Positions 39,018 through 47,062 of a stretch of 64,000 bases of DNA are shown here, in pieces; positions within the stretch are counted from its first letter, which is position 1; each line of letters starts with the position of its first letter. The notes beneath the pieces were generated by a model, which was given only the letters and a program-made list of their open reading frames with translations, did no database searches and was not told where the DNA came from. This stretch comes from Mesorhizobium sp. WSM4904 (GTDB lineage Bacteria > Pseudomonadota > Alphaproteobacteria > Rhizobiales > Rhizobiaceae): contig NZ_CP121354.1 of NCBI RefSeq assembly GCF_029674545.1, positions 1-64,000 of the forward strand. Direction: 5' to 3'. A program made the position numbers and the translations under genes.

Positions 39018-39512
39018 CTAGCGAAGATCGCGGCGCATGACAAGCGCGCCCGTCGGGCCGTGCTCGGTCGACCGGTAGTAGTTCGGACGCTGGCCGACCT
39101 GGCGGAAGCCGAGCCTGCGGTAGAGCGCGATCGCCGGCTGATTGGTCTCGTCGACTTCGAGGAAAAGCGCCTCGGCGCGCTGCGCGTGCAGTTCGCGCAG
39201 CACCGCATCCATCAATTGCCAGCCGAGCCCCTGGCGGCGATGCGCGCGGGCCACAGCAACCGTCAGGATCTCGCCCTCGCCCGCCGCCAGACGCGCCAGA
39301 ACGAAACCGACCGGAGGCTTCGATCCCTGTCCTGTCTCGCGCGCTGCGTAACCGAACACGGCGTCCTGTTCGAGCAGCGCCGCGAATTCGCCGTCCGTCC
39401 AGGGCCGGACAAAATCCTCGCGATGCAACACCGAAACGGCGGCGCTGTCGGCAACCGTCAGCGGCTCCAGCGCATAGTCCCTGCGGCGCGGTTGAAGGAA
39501 AGGTATGCGCAT
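39018..39512 (-). CDS. rimI: Ribosomal-protein-alanine N-acetyltransferase RimI
   Basis: RimI acetylates the N-terminus of S18 in enterobacteria. The protein has 164 residues of GNAT fold with the acetyl-CoA motif VAVARAHRRQGLGWQLMDAV, followed by LEVDETNQPAIALYRRLGFR, the RimI-type segment. It overlaps the end of tsaB by 1 bp. The tsaB-rimI pair is widely conserved, which supports the assignment over other GNAT types. Confidence 0.9.
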   Translation of the reverse strand: MRIPFLQPRRRDYALEPLTVADSAAVSVLHREDFVRPWTDGEFAALLEQDAVFGYAARETGQGSKPPVGFVLARLAAGEGEILTVAVARAHRRQGLGWQLMDAVLRELHAQRAEALFLEVDETNQPAIALYRRLGFRQVGQRPNYYRSTEHGPTGALVMRRDLR

Positions 39513-40219
39513 CAGGACTGTTTTCCCCTCGGACCGCGATCTCTTCGGTCTTGTCTTGGCAATATGAACCCGGCCTGCGGCTTGGCGTCGGCGCCGCGCA
39601 GATAGAGCGGCTTCGGCTTTTCGCCTGGCCCCTTGGCGGCGGCCAGCCGGGCATAGGTCGCGATGTCCGCCGTTGCGGAAACCGGCCCGACGTCGAAGCT
39701 GTTTCCGGCGGCCGCGGCAATCTGCGGCGCGGCGGTGCCGGCCAGGATCGCGGACGCGTTGACCGCCATTGCGGTCGCTTCGGAAAGCGTGACCACCGCA
39801 GGACCGTAAGTCAAGACTAACGCTTTGTCGAAAAGAGCCGCGTGGATCTCCTCGCGGCCGGCGTCGAGCGCGGCAAGTACGTCGCGGCCTGGAAAGGCAT
39901 TCTCTGTCTCCGCCGCCAGCGCTTCCAGGGTCGTCACGCCGATGGCCGGGATCTTCAAGGCCAAAGCCAGACCGCGCGCGGTGGAGACGCCGACGCGCAG
40001 GCCGGTGAAGGAACCAGGGCCGATCGAGACGGCAACGGCGCCCAGCTCCTGATAGCCGATCCCGCCGGCCTTCAAGGCGGCCTCGACGACGGCCATCAGA
40101 TGCTCGGCGTGCTCCTTGCCGAGGTCGAGCACCTTGCGGCCAAGTTCAGTGGCCGCACCCGCGTCGTAGACGCAGGCGGCACAGAGACTGGCGGCGCAGT
40201 CGATGGCAAGCAATTTCAT
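39512..40219 (-). CDS. tsaB: tRNA t6A biosynthesis protein TsaB
   Basis: TsaB is the scaffold partner of TsaD in threonylcarbamoyl-adenosine (t6A37) synthesis. It has 235 residues with an ASKHA-type N-terminus (MKLLAIDCAASLCAACVYD) and the conserved SIGPGSFTGLRVGVSTARGL block. Like other TsaB proteins it lacks the metal-binding histidines of TsaD. It is the first gene of the long minus-strand run that continues through rimI. Confidence 0.93.
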   Translation of the reverse strand: MKLLAIDCAASLCAACVYDAGAATELGRKVLDLGKEHAEHLMAVVEAALKAGGIGYQELGAVAVSIGPGSFTGLRVGVSTARGLALALKIPAIGVTTLEALAAETENAFPGRDVLAALDAGREEIHAALFDKALVLTYGPAVVTLSEATAMAVNASAILAGTAAPQIAAAAGNSFDVGPVSATADIATYARLAAAKGPGEKPKPLYLRGADAKPQAGFILPRQDRRDRGPRGKQS

Positions 40220-40367
40220 GCGGGCAACTTCATACGGGCAGCTTCATGTGGCCGGTTGACGAACGCCTTCCCTCTGCCCGGCATGGCCCGCCGCCGCAAG
40301 TGCCAGGCCGCATAAATGTTAAGCGGCTTTGCTTCCGTGCGACACCAGGGACAAGGCCCGTCGGCAG

Positions 40368-41474
40368 TCAGGCAGCGCCCGTGATGCGCAGCATGTGGTT
40401 GTCCCAGACGTAGTCGGGCTCGGAGCGCGCGGCACCGGCGCCGCCGACGATCTCACCGGCGCCCGTCGTTGCCATGAAGCCGGCGCGATCGGGAGCCAGG
40501 CCGCAGACTTCGACAAGCGATCTGGTCGCGACAACGCGCCCGCTGGCGGCATCAATGATCGCCAGCGAGTTCCCTTCCGGCGAGGTGACGGCGACCGTGC
40601 CGGCGACGGGATTGGCGGCTACGGAGCCGATATAGTTGCGGAGGCCGGAGAGCACGTCCTGCGGCATCTCCAGCAATTCGAGTTCCTTGCCGCGCACGGC
40701 GCGCCCGACCAGAGCCGGACTGTCGGTGGCCGGTCCGCGATACTGGCAGCCGAACCAGACGGTGCCGGCCTGGTCGCGGTCCATGTGGCGGATCGAGAGC
40801 TGGTGCAGCGCCGGCGGCAGCTCATGCTTTTCGATCAGGTCGCCGGTGACGCGGTCGACCAGCGTGTAGGAAGGCTTCATCGTCGCGATGTTCAGCTCGG
40901 CGCGACCATAGTCCGGATGGGTTTCGATGCCGCCATTGGCGATGGCGAGTGTGCGGCCATCGCCAAGCAAAAGCAGTTCATGCGGCCCCATGCCGTAGGT
41001 CGGGAACTCGCCGATACGATCGAATTTTGCCCGCGCGTCATAAACGCCGACGACGCCCGCGGCGTCATCAAAATCGTTCTCGGTCGCATAGAGCAGCGCG
41101 CCGTCGGGAGAGAACACGCCGTGGCCGAAGAAATGCCGGCCGGCGATGCTGGCGATGGTCAATGGCTTCTCGCGACCGGCATGGTCGAAGACGACGGCGA
41201 AGGTGCCGGGCTGGCGGGCAAAGACGACCGAACGCTTCGACACGGGATCGAAGGTGACGTCATGGCCGCGGTCGGGCAGATCGAGGGTGCGCAGGATCTT
41301 GCCGGCCTCGGAGAGCACGGCGGCGCCGAAGCCGCCGTCGCGCCTGACGAAGGCGGTGGCGAAGATCGCGTCCGCTGCCAGCGTGTCCGCCCAGGCGCGC
41401 GGCGCCATGGCGGCGGCGAAGCTCGCGCCGGCAGCCTTCAGGAAATCGCGGCGATCGATGAGCGCGGTTTTCAA
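40368..41474 (-). CDS. DUF1513 protein with Tat signal
   Basis: The 368-residue protein starts with a twin-arginine signal (DRRDFLKAAGASFAAAMA) and continues as a beta-propeller-like chain of repeats (for example GRHFFGHGVFSPDGALLYATEN cut by Gly-Asp turns). DUF1513 proteins are typically found after imelysin and DUF1111 genes in iron-related clusters, as here. No enzymatic role is established. The Tat signal implies export of a folded protein, perhaps one carrying a cofactor. A 352-bp gap with a long inverted repeat separates it from the imelysin gene upstream. Confidence 0.85.
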   Translation of the reverse strand: MKTALIDRRDFLKAAGASFAAAMAPRAWADTLAADAIFATAFVRRDGGFGAAVLSEAGKILRTLDLPDRGHDVTFDPVSKRSVVFARQPGTFAVVFDHAGREKPLTIASIAGRHFFGHGVFSPDGALLYATENDFDDAAGVVGVYDARAKFDRIGEFPTYGMGPHELLLLGDGRTLAIANGGIETHPDYGRAELNIATMKPSYTLVDRVTGDLIEKHELPPALHQLSIRHMDRDQAGTVWFGCQYRGPATDSPALVGRAVRGKELELLEMPQDVLSGLRNYIGSVAANPVAGTVAVTSPEGNSLAIIDAASGRVVATRSLVEVCGLAPDRAGFMATTGAGEIVGGAGAARSEPDYVWDNHMLRITGAA

Positions 41475-41826
41475 GAGACGATCCTCCTGAGTATCGGCTC
41501 ATTGCAGGACACGACAATTTCGACGGACCGGAGCTGACGCTTGGTACCTACCAATTGTTGGGATAGGTCATCGCAGACGTTGGAGATTGGCCGAAGCCTA
41601 CCAACCTTCGTCATCCTTGGGCGAAGCAGGAGCGAAGCTCCGTCGCGAAGACCCAAGGATCCATGCCGTGACCTTGGCCGAAGGGTGCAGCGGAGCAGAA
41701 TTCTGCACCGTGGCGGCGCCTCAAAGTCACGGCATGGATCCTCGGGTCTTCGCCGCGTCGCTTCGCTCCTTGCTTCGCCCGTGGATGACGACTGGAGAAG
41801 CGTCCCAACCAATCTCAAAATCATGC
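41475..41826. other. Intergenic region with a long inverted repeat
   Basis: The 352-bp gap between the second imelysin gene and the DUF1513 gene contains no supported gene. Most of it (41609-41790) is a long inverted repeat. The short frames across it are products of the repeat. Confidence 0.6.
41609..41790. repeat. Long imperfect inverted repeat, about 64-bp arms
   Basis: The left arm (41609-41671, from CGTCATCCTTGGGCGAAGCA to GGATCCATGCCGTGA) matches the reverse complement of the right arm (41727-41790) with few differences. Near the centre a further hairpin GGTGCAG/CTGCACC (41684-41709) with an inner GCAGAATTCTGC palindrome is present. The element is about 182 bp, carries no gene and looks like a miniature palindromic element. 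No clear target duplication is seen. Confidence 0.82.
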
Positions 41827-42906
41827 TTAATCCCCGTCAAGCGACGAAAAGCCGGCGGTCAGGCCGAACTCGGCGGTCATCCTGGTGCCGATCAGGGTCG
41901 AGAGGCTGGAGGTGATCAGGGCGAAGTGCTCGAGCTTGGCGCGCAATGCCGGATCGGCGAGCGCCTTGTCGATCGGGCCGGCGACGGACTTCGCCGTCGC
42001 CACGCCATTGGTAAGCTGGATATGGATGGACTCTGCCATCCACCGCGCATCGGCGGGCAGCGCATCGCCAAGTTCCGAGGCCTGGAACAGCTGGTCGATG
42101 CCGGACAGGTTCCCGGCCAGTGAATTCGTCGTGTTCTGCGAGCGCCAATAGATCGCCTGCTTCGGCTTGTCGGCGTCCGGCCTCGCGCCGAGGAAGCCTT
42201 TGAGCCGCACGTCGCGGATCATGTCCAGCTCGTTGATGAAGACGCCGACCAGTTCCGTCACCGCTTCGGTGCCGTCGCGATAGAGCGGGTTCTTCGGCCC
42301 CGGATTGGCCCAGAGCGAGGCAAAGCCTTCAGGCTTGTCCCAGGCGTCGCGGGTCTCGCCGGCGATCGCCTCGATGTTGCCGGCCACCGCAGACCCATAC
42401 GCGCATCGATAGGGCTCGTCCTTGCCGGCAAGCGTTTCGGCGCCATCGCCGAACAGCACATATTCGAGCGCGCCGAGCCCCTGCATGGCGACGCTCTTAT
42501 CGGCAAGCTGCGCCGGATCGGTGGCGGAGGGATCCTTGGCGGCGAGCGTCGCCTGCATCTGCCTCAAGCCGATGCTCTTGCGGTCCGGCCAGTAGAGCAT
42601 GCGCTCCAGCCGGTTGTTCTCCTTGACCGGTCCGAAGGCAATGATCTCGGCCACCGACCAGGCTTCGACCGTGGCGGAAAAGTCCGCGCGCGCCGCATCC
42701 AGATTTTGCCGGGATGGAGCATCGCAAAGCTGGTGCATCGCCTTGGTCAGGCTCGCGGCATGATCGTCAAGCCTGGCATAGGCAGGGCGGACGAAGCCGT
42801 CGATCGCGCGCCCGATGACGTCGGAGGCCTTGACCGCGGCCGAGGCCGGCAAGGCAGCGGCAAGAAAGAGCGGAAGGACAAGCGCGGCGGCCAGGCGTTT
42901 CGACAT
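41827..42906 (-). CDS. Imelysin-family periplasmic protein (second copy, variant motif)
   Basis: The 359-residue protein has a signal peptide (MSKRLAAALVLPLFLAAALP, cleavage near ASAA) and the imelysin/peptidase M75 fold. Imelysin-like proteins are tied to periplasmic iron uptake. The family motif GxHxxE is changed: the matching stretch QGLGALEYVLFGDG has Gly in place of His while keeping Glu. It overlaps the DUF1111 gene by 1 bp, so the two are translationally coupled. The more canonical paralogue is at 45331-46632. Confidence 0.88.
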   Translation of the reverse strand: MSKRLAAALVLPLFLAAALPASAAVKASDVIGRAIDGFVRPAYARLDDHAASLTKAMHQLCDAPSRQNLDAARADFSATVEAWSVAEIIAFGPVKENNRLERMLYWPDRKSIGLRQMQATLAAKDPSATDPAQLADKSVAMQGLGALEYVLFGDGAETLAGKDEPYRCAYGSAVAGNIEAIAGETRDAWDKPEGFASLWANPGPKNPLYRDGTEAVTELVGVFINELDMIRDVRLKGFLGARPDADKPKQAIYWRSQNTTNSLAGNLSGIDQLFQASELGDALPADARWMAESIHIQLTNGVATAKSVAGPIDKALADPALRAKLEHFALITSSLSTLIGTRMTAEFGLTAGFSSLDGD

Positions 42907-44495
42907 CAGAGCGACTCCAGGAATTTGATCAGCGCATCGCGATCGGCGGCGGCGGCGCCGGCAAAGCGGTCGCGCGCCTTCCGGCCCTCGCCACCATGCC
43001 AGAGGATCGCCTCTTCAAGCGTGCGGGCGCGCCCGTCATGCAGGTAGAAGCTGTTGCCGTTGACCGTCGCGGTCAGGCCAATGCCCCAGAGCGGCGGCGT
43101 GCGCCATTCGCTGCCGCTCGCCTCCCCGACATGCTGCCCGTCGGCAAGACCCTCGCCCATGTCGTGCAGCAGAAAGTCGGAATAGGGCCAGATCAATTGG
43201 AAGGCCTGCGCCTTGTTGGGCGTGCCGCGCATGGTGACAAATTTCGGCGTGTGGCAGGAAATGCAGCCCATCTCGTAGAATTGCCTCTTGCCGGCAAGGA
43301 CCTCCGGCTTGTCGAGGTCGCGCCGCGCCGGCACGGCGAGGTTCTGCGAATAGAAGGTGACGAGGTCCATGACCGGGGGCGGCGCTTCCGCACTGCCCAG
43401 CCGCTGCTGCACGCCGTTCGGCAGGGCTAGGCAATCCTTTTGCGCTTCGGTGCAGTCGCCCCAATGCTTCGGCACGTCGGGCGTGGAAATGCCGATGTCG
43501 CCGGCAAAGGCGTCGGCCGCCTGCTGGCGGATCGAGGCGGCCTGCGCCTTCCAGCCGAAACGGCCGATCGTCAGTTCGTCGCGAACGATGTTCGGCCTGC
43601 CGGAGATGCCATCGCCATCGCGATCGTCCGGATCGGCATGGGCGAGAATGTCGGCCGGAGCGATCTGCTCGATCAGGCCGAGCCCGATCATCGGCGGCGT
43701 CAGGCGCGGCGACAAAGTCGTGCGCGGATCGAGCGGGCCATAGCTCAGATCCTCGACCGAGTAGCTGGGCTTGCGCAGCGAAACGACCGTGCCGTCGCCG
43801 AGTGTGACCTTCTGCTCGGAATAGTCGACGCGCATGCGGCCTTCACCCTTGAGGCCCGGAACCGCCAGATCCTGCAGTTGCGAGCCATAGACCGAATCGG
43901 GCAAGTTCAGCAGCTTGTGGTCGGCGAGCGCCGCCGTCTCTTCCGCGCTGCTCGCGTCGCGCGCGAGACGCAAGAACATCGATGTGGAGCCCGTGCCGCC
44001 TCCCGGGGGCCGCCCGCGACCGTCCTTCAAATGGCAATTCTGGCAGGCACGCTCGTTGAACAGCGGACCTAGCCCGTCGGAGGCCTGCGTGGATGAGGGC
44101 GACGACACCCAGTTCTTGCGGAAAAGCGCGTTGCCGAGCTTGAAGGTCGCCTCTTCCTCGAAGGTGATGTTGGCGGAGGATTGCGAGAAGGCATCCCGGT
44201 TGATGTCTTTCCTGGACGTTCCGGCGCCGCCCTGCATCAGCTCGAACGGCTCGGGTTTGGTAAAGTCGCCGGTTGGCTTGGTGACGACCAGAACCCGTGC
44301 CTGGTCTTTCGGGGTCAGGTCGGTGCGGCTCGTTGGCAGACCGGCCGGCTCGCCAGCCGAGACGGATGCAACGAGCGTGACCGCCAGCGAAAGCCAAGCC
44401 CCGCGACTGGTCCGGTATCGCGGGTTCTTCGGAAGCGGCAGGCCAACACCTTTGGCCCGCCACGAGCGGCGCGAAAAATCTATGGGGCGCCGCAT
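42906..44495 (-). CDS. DUF1111 di-heme cytochrome-like oxidoreductase
   Basis: The 529-residue protein begins with a basic, Arg-rich segment and a hydrophobic signal (RGAWLSLAVTLVASVSAG), then has two c-type heme motifs, CQNCH in FNERACQNCHLKDGRG and CISCH in EMGCISCHTPKF. DUF1111 members are annotated as putative thiol oxidoreductases and resemble di-heme peroxidases. The cluster context suggests redox handling of periplasmic iron, for example oxidation of Fe2+ for imelysin binding (inference). It starts 12 bp after bfr and overlaps the next imelysin gene by 1 bp. Confidence 0.88.
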   Translation of the reverse strand: MRRPIDFSRRSWRAKGVGLPLPKNPRYRTSRGAWLSLAVTLVASVSAGEPAGLPTSRTDLTPKDQARVLVVTKPTGDFTKPEPFELMQGGAGTSRKDINRDAFSQSSANITFEEEATFKLGNALFRKNWVSSPSSTQASDGLGPLFNERACQNCHLKDGRGRPPGGGTGSTSMFLRLARDASSAEETAALADHKLLNLPDSVYGSQLQDLAVPGLKGEGRMRVDYSEQKVTLGDGTVVSLRKPSYSVEDLSYGPLDPRTTLSPRLTPPMIGLGLIEQIAPADILAHADPDDRDGDGISGRPNIVRDELTIGRFGWKAQAASIRQQAADAFAGDIGISTPDVPKHWGDCTEAQKDCLALPNGVQQRLGSAEAPPPVMDLVTFYSQNLAVPARRDLDKPEVLAGKRQFYEMGCISCHTPKFVTMRGTPNKAQAFQLIWPYSDFLLHDMGEGLADGQHVGEASGSEWRTPPLWGIGLTATVNGNSFYLHDGRARTLEEAILWHGGEGRKARDRFAGAAAADRDALIKFLESL

Positions 44496-44507
44496 TCCCG
44501 CATGTCC

Positions 44508-44993
44508 TTACTCCGCCTCGTTGGCCGAGTCGGCGTTGAGCTGGCCGTATTTTTCCTCGCCGATCGAGGCGAGCAGGTCGAGTTGCGTCTCCAGGAAGTC
44601 GATGTGGCTTTCCTCGTCGGCAAGCAGGTCCTCGAAGAGCTTCATCGACACGTAGTCGCCCTCATCCTGACAGATCTCGCGCGAGCGCTTGTAGGACGTG
44701 CGCGCGTCATATTCGCCGGCGAGATCGGATTCGAGCACTTCCTTCACGTTCTGGCCGATGCGCAGCGGCGCGACGGATTGCAGGTTCGGATGCCCTTCGA
44801 GGAAGATGATGCGGGCCACCAGCCGGTCGGCATGATGCATTTCCTCGATCGATTCCGCCCGCTCCTTCTTTGCCAGCCTGGTGTAACCCCAGTCCTCGAG
44901 CAGACGATAATGGACCCAGTACTGATTGACAGCTCCGAGCTCCAGAAACAGGGCTTCGTTAAGCCGCTCGATGATCTGCGGTTCGCCTTTCAT
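44508..44993 (-). CDS. bfr: Bacterioferritin
   Basis: Bfr forms a 24-subunit heme-containing iron store in the cytoplasm. The protein has 161 residues. The ferroxidase Glu18 is in [15 protein letters not shown], and [20 protein letters not shown] carries the heme-ligand Met and the diiron Glu/His. The C-terminal helix with [12 protein letters not shown] is intact. The start is ATG 44993, which lies inside the 3' end of bfd (35-bp overlap). The pairing of bfd with bfr is typical, as Bfd is needed to release stored iron. Confidence 0.95.
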   Translation of the reverse strand: MKGEPQIIERLNEALFLELGAVNQYWVHYRLLEDWGYTRLAKKERAESIEEMHHADRLVARIIFLEGHPNLQSVAPLRIGQNVKEVLESDLAGEYDARTSYKRSREICQDEGDYVSMKLFEDLLADEESHIDFLETQLDLLASIGEEKYGQLNADSANEAE

Positions 44994-45270
44994 GGAATCT
45001 GCTCCCGTATTGGACGCGCAGGTTTCTCACGCGATCCAGGTGTGAAACGATGTCCGCGCCGCTCCCCTCTGAACGGGCGTGATAGGTCTCGGTGACCCGA
45101 ATGATCGTTTCCACCACATTTAGGAAGCAGCCGCAACAGCGGCCGCGCTTGCTCATGGCATGATAGACCTTGGCCGGCACGATAAGCTGCCAGGGATCTT
45201 CATCCAGCAGACCGACGATCGTCTGCTCGATTTCCTTTTCAGTGATGATGTTGCAATGGCAGATCAGCAT
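44959..45270 (-). CDS. bfd: Bacterioferritin-associated [2Fe-2S] ferredoxin Bfd, extended
   Basis: Bfd reduces the Bfr heme so that stored Fe3+ can be mobilised. The N-terminal 63 residues match Bfd, with cluster cysteines C4 and C6 (MLICHCN) and C45/C48 in GRCCGCFLN. The protein is 103 residues, about 40 longer than the E. coli form, and its end is encoded within the start of bfr in another frame. The tail ([20 protein letters not shown]) is basic. The long overlap may couple translation. A hairpin lies between it and the imelysin gene upstream. Confidence 0.9.
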   Translation of the reverse strand: MLICHCNIITEKEIEQTIVGLLDEDPWQLIVPAKVYHAMSKRGRCCGCFLNVVETIIRVTETYHARSEGSGADIVSHLDRVRNLRVQYGSRFHERRTADHRAA

Positions 45271-45286
45271 TTACTTGCTCTGGCTG

Positions 45287-45307
45287 ACGGCGCCGCTCCG
45301 GCGCCGT
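45287..45307 (-). terminator. Hairpin between imelysin and bfd
   Basis: ACGGCGCC (45287-45294) and GGCGCCGT (45300-45307) form a perfect 8-bp stem with a 5-nt loop, 24 bp after the imelysin stop. It has no T-tract, so it may process or stabilise the mRNA rather than end it. Confidence 0.5.
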
Positions 45308-45330
45308 TGGCTGTTACTGGCCCGACAATC

Positions 45331-46632
45331 CTACTTGAACACCTTGTCCGGCGCATCGAGGCTGTCGGAGCCTTCGAAGGCGATGGCGTTGAGCTTGAGC
45401 GAACCGACGGCGCGCTCGATCGACTTGGTCTGGTCGATCAGCGCGTCGATCGCCGCCTGCACCGTGGCATTGCCCTCCGCATTGCCCTCGGCGATCTGCT
45501 GGTCATAGGCCTCGCCGGCCAGCGCCCGCGCCTTGATCGCCTCCATCTTGGCGACAGTGACGTCGAGCTTGTCGGACAATTCCTTGTCGATCGCCGGATC
45601 GGCGGCCTTCACCATATCCGCCACCGACGGGCCGGAAACCACGGTGCCGTCGAGACGCGTGTAGCTGGCGTGATAGGCGGCGCGGATGCCGACGGCGTCG
45701 TAGAGATGCGAGTTGTAGGTATTGTCGGAGAAGCAGTCGTGCTCTTCCTCGGGGTCGTGCAGCAGGAGACCGAGCTTCATGCGCTCGCCGGCCAGTTCGC
45801 CGTAGGAGAGCGAGCCCATGCCGGTGAAGATGGTGGAGATGCCGGCATTCGGCTCGCCCTCGATAAGGTTCTTGCGCGCCGCGCCGCCTTCCTTCCAGTT
45901 GTTGACCATCTCCTGCAGGTCGGACACCAGCAGGTCGCTCGCCGACTTCAGATATTCGGCACGCCGGTCGCAGTTGCCGCCGGTGCAGTTCTTGAGATCG
46001 TAGTCGGTGTAAGGCCGCTCGCCGGCGCCGGGGCCGGTGCCATGCAGGTCCTGGCCCCAGAGCAGGAATTCGATGGCGTGATAGCCGGTCGCCACATTGG
46101 CCTCGACACCGCCGGCCTCCTGCAGCGTGCCGGAGAGGAATTCGGGCGTCAGCTTCGAGGCGTCGACCTTCTTGCCGTTGATCTCGATCTCCTTGTTGGC
46201 GATGACGTTCGCCGTATAGAGCGAATTCTCGTCCGACTCCGTGCCATAGCTCTTTGCGACATAGTCGATCAGGCCTTCGTCCAGCGGCCAGGAATTCACC
46301 CGGCCTTCCCAGTCGTCGACGATCTTGTTGCCGAAGCGATAGACCTCGGTCTGCTGGTAGGGGACGCGCGCCGCCTTCCAGGCCTCGCGAGCGGCATTGA
46401 GCGTCGCGGCCGAGGGTGTGGCGATGAGCGCGTCGACGGCCTTGTCGAGCGCCTGCGCGGTGGTCAGCGAGTCCTCGTACTTGGCCAGCGCGATGTCGGC
46501 ATAGGTCTTGATCACAGCCTTCGCGTCGGTTTCGGCTTTCGCCGGCAGCACGAACACGGCGGCCGTCAGCGCCGCGGTGGCGCCGATCGCGGCCAGCCTG
46601 CCGCCGAAACGCGCCGTGATTATCGCTTTCAT
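45331..46632 (-). CDS. Imelysin-family iron-related periplasmic protein (IrpA-like)
   Basis: The 433-residue protein has a signal peptide (MKAIITARFGGRLAAIGATA, cleavage near PAKAE) and the two-bundle imelysin fold with the canonical motif GYHAIEFLLWGQDLHG (GxHxxE). Family members (IrpA, ICMP, EfeO-like) take part in periplasmic iron uptake. The start is ATG 46632, because GAGGAG is 9 bp upstream of it, while the ATG at 46641 is too close to that site. It heads the minus-strand iron cluster. A perfect Irr box lies 263 bp upstream. Confidence 0.92.
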   Translation of the reverse strand: MKAIITARFGGRLAAIGATAALTAAVFVLPAKAETDAKAVIKTYADIALAKYEDSLTTAQALDKAVDALIATPSAATLNAAREAWKAARVPYQQTEVYRFGNKIVDDWEGRVNSWPLDEGLIDYVAKSYGTESDENSLYTANVIANKEIEINGKKVDASKLTPEFLSGTLQEAGGVEANVATGYHAIEFLLWGQDLHGTGPGAGERPYTDYDLKNCTGGNCDRRAEYLKSASDLLVSDLQEMVNNWKEGGAARKNLIEGEPNAGISTIFTGMGSLSYGELAGERMKLGLLLHDPEEEHDCFSDNTYNSHLYDAVGIRAAYHASYTRLDGTVVSGPSVADMVKAADPAIDKELSDKLDVTVAKMEAIKARALAGEAYDQQIAEGNAEGNATVQAAIDALIDQTKSIERAVGSLKLNAIAFEGSDSLDAPDKVFK

Positions 46633-47062
46633 CAATCCCATCTCCTCAGAAATTCAACGACATAGGTGTACGGCCGCAGGCGAGCGGCGCCAGCGCGAGC
46701 ACGAATGACCGGAAAGGCAAAGTTGCCGCGCAATGGCGCGGCCAATCAGCAAAAGACACCGAAATGCCTCCAATCGAAAGGGTTCAAGGCCCAGACATCA
46801 AAGGATGCGCCAGCAGAGGCGCAGGCTCTCCATAAAGCGGCGGAAAGGCCGGAAGTCAACTGGCGAGGCAGAGAAAATTCAATTGAAACAACAGTTTAGA
46901 ATTATTCTAAACTACAATTATCAACTTTAAGCCGGCGACGCGCCGAACATCCGGATTGACAGGCGGCCATTCTGGGTGCGACCCGGACCAAGGCTCTTGC
47001 GGCGGCGGCAGGCAATCGCCACTTGCCGGAAGATACTAGATTTCAAAGAAAAAAGGGCTGCC
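46633..47062. other. Divergent promoter region of the iron cluster
   Basis: No gene is supported in this 430-bp gap between the divergent imelysin and ferredoxin reductase genes. A 77-codon frame at 46666-46899 lacks a start context and similarity. The AT-rich part at 46870-46930 carries the Irr box. A TTGACA at 46956 could be a -35 element for the plus-strand gene but has no clear -10. Confidence 0.6.
46895..46911. promoter_or_regulatory. Irr box / iron control element (ICE)
   Basis: TTTAGAATTATTCTAAA is a perfect 7-3-7 inverted repeat that matches the Irr-box (ICE) pattern described for rhizobia, TTTAGAA-N3-TTCTAAA. It lies in the divergent promoter region, 263 bp before the imelysin start and about 150 bp before the reductase start. 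Irr itself is encoded at 10822-11253. Confidence 0.85.

Noticed and set aside
46666..46899. 77-codon frame upstream of the imelysin gene
   Set aside because: No ribosome site, no patterned protein and overlaps the regulatory AT-rich region.
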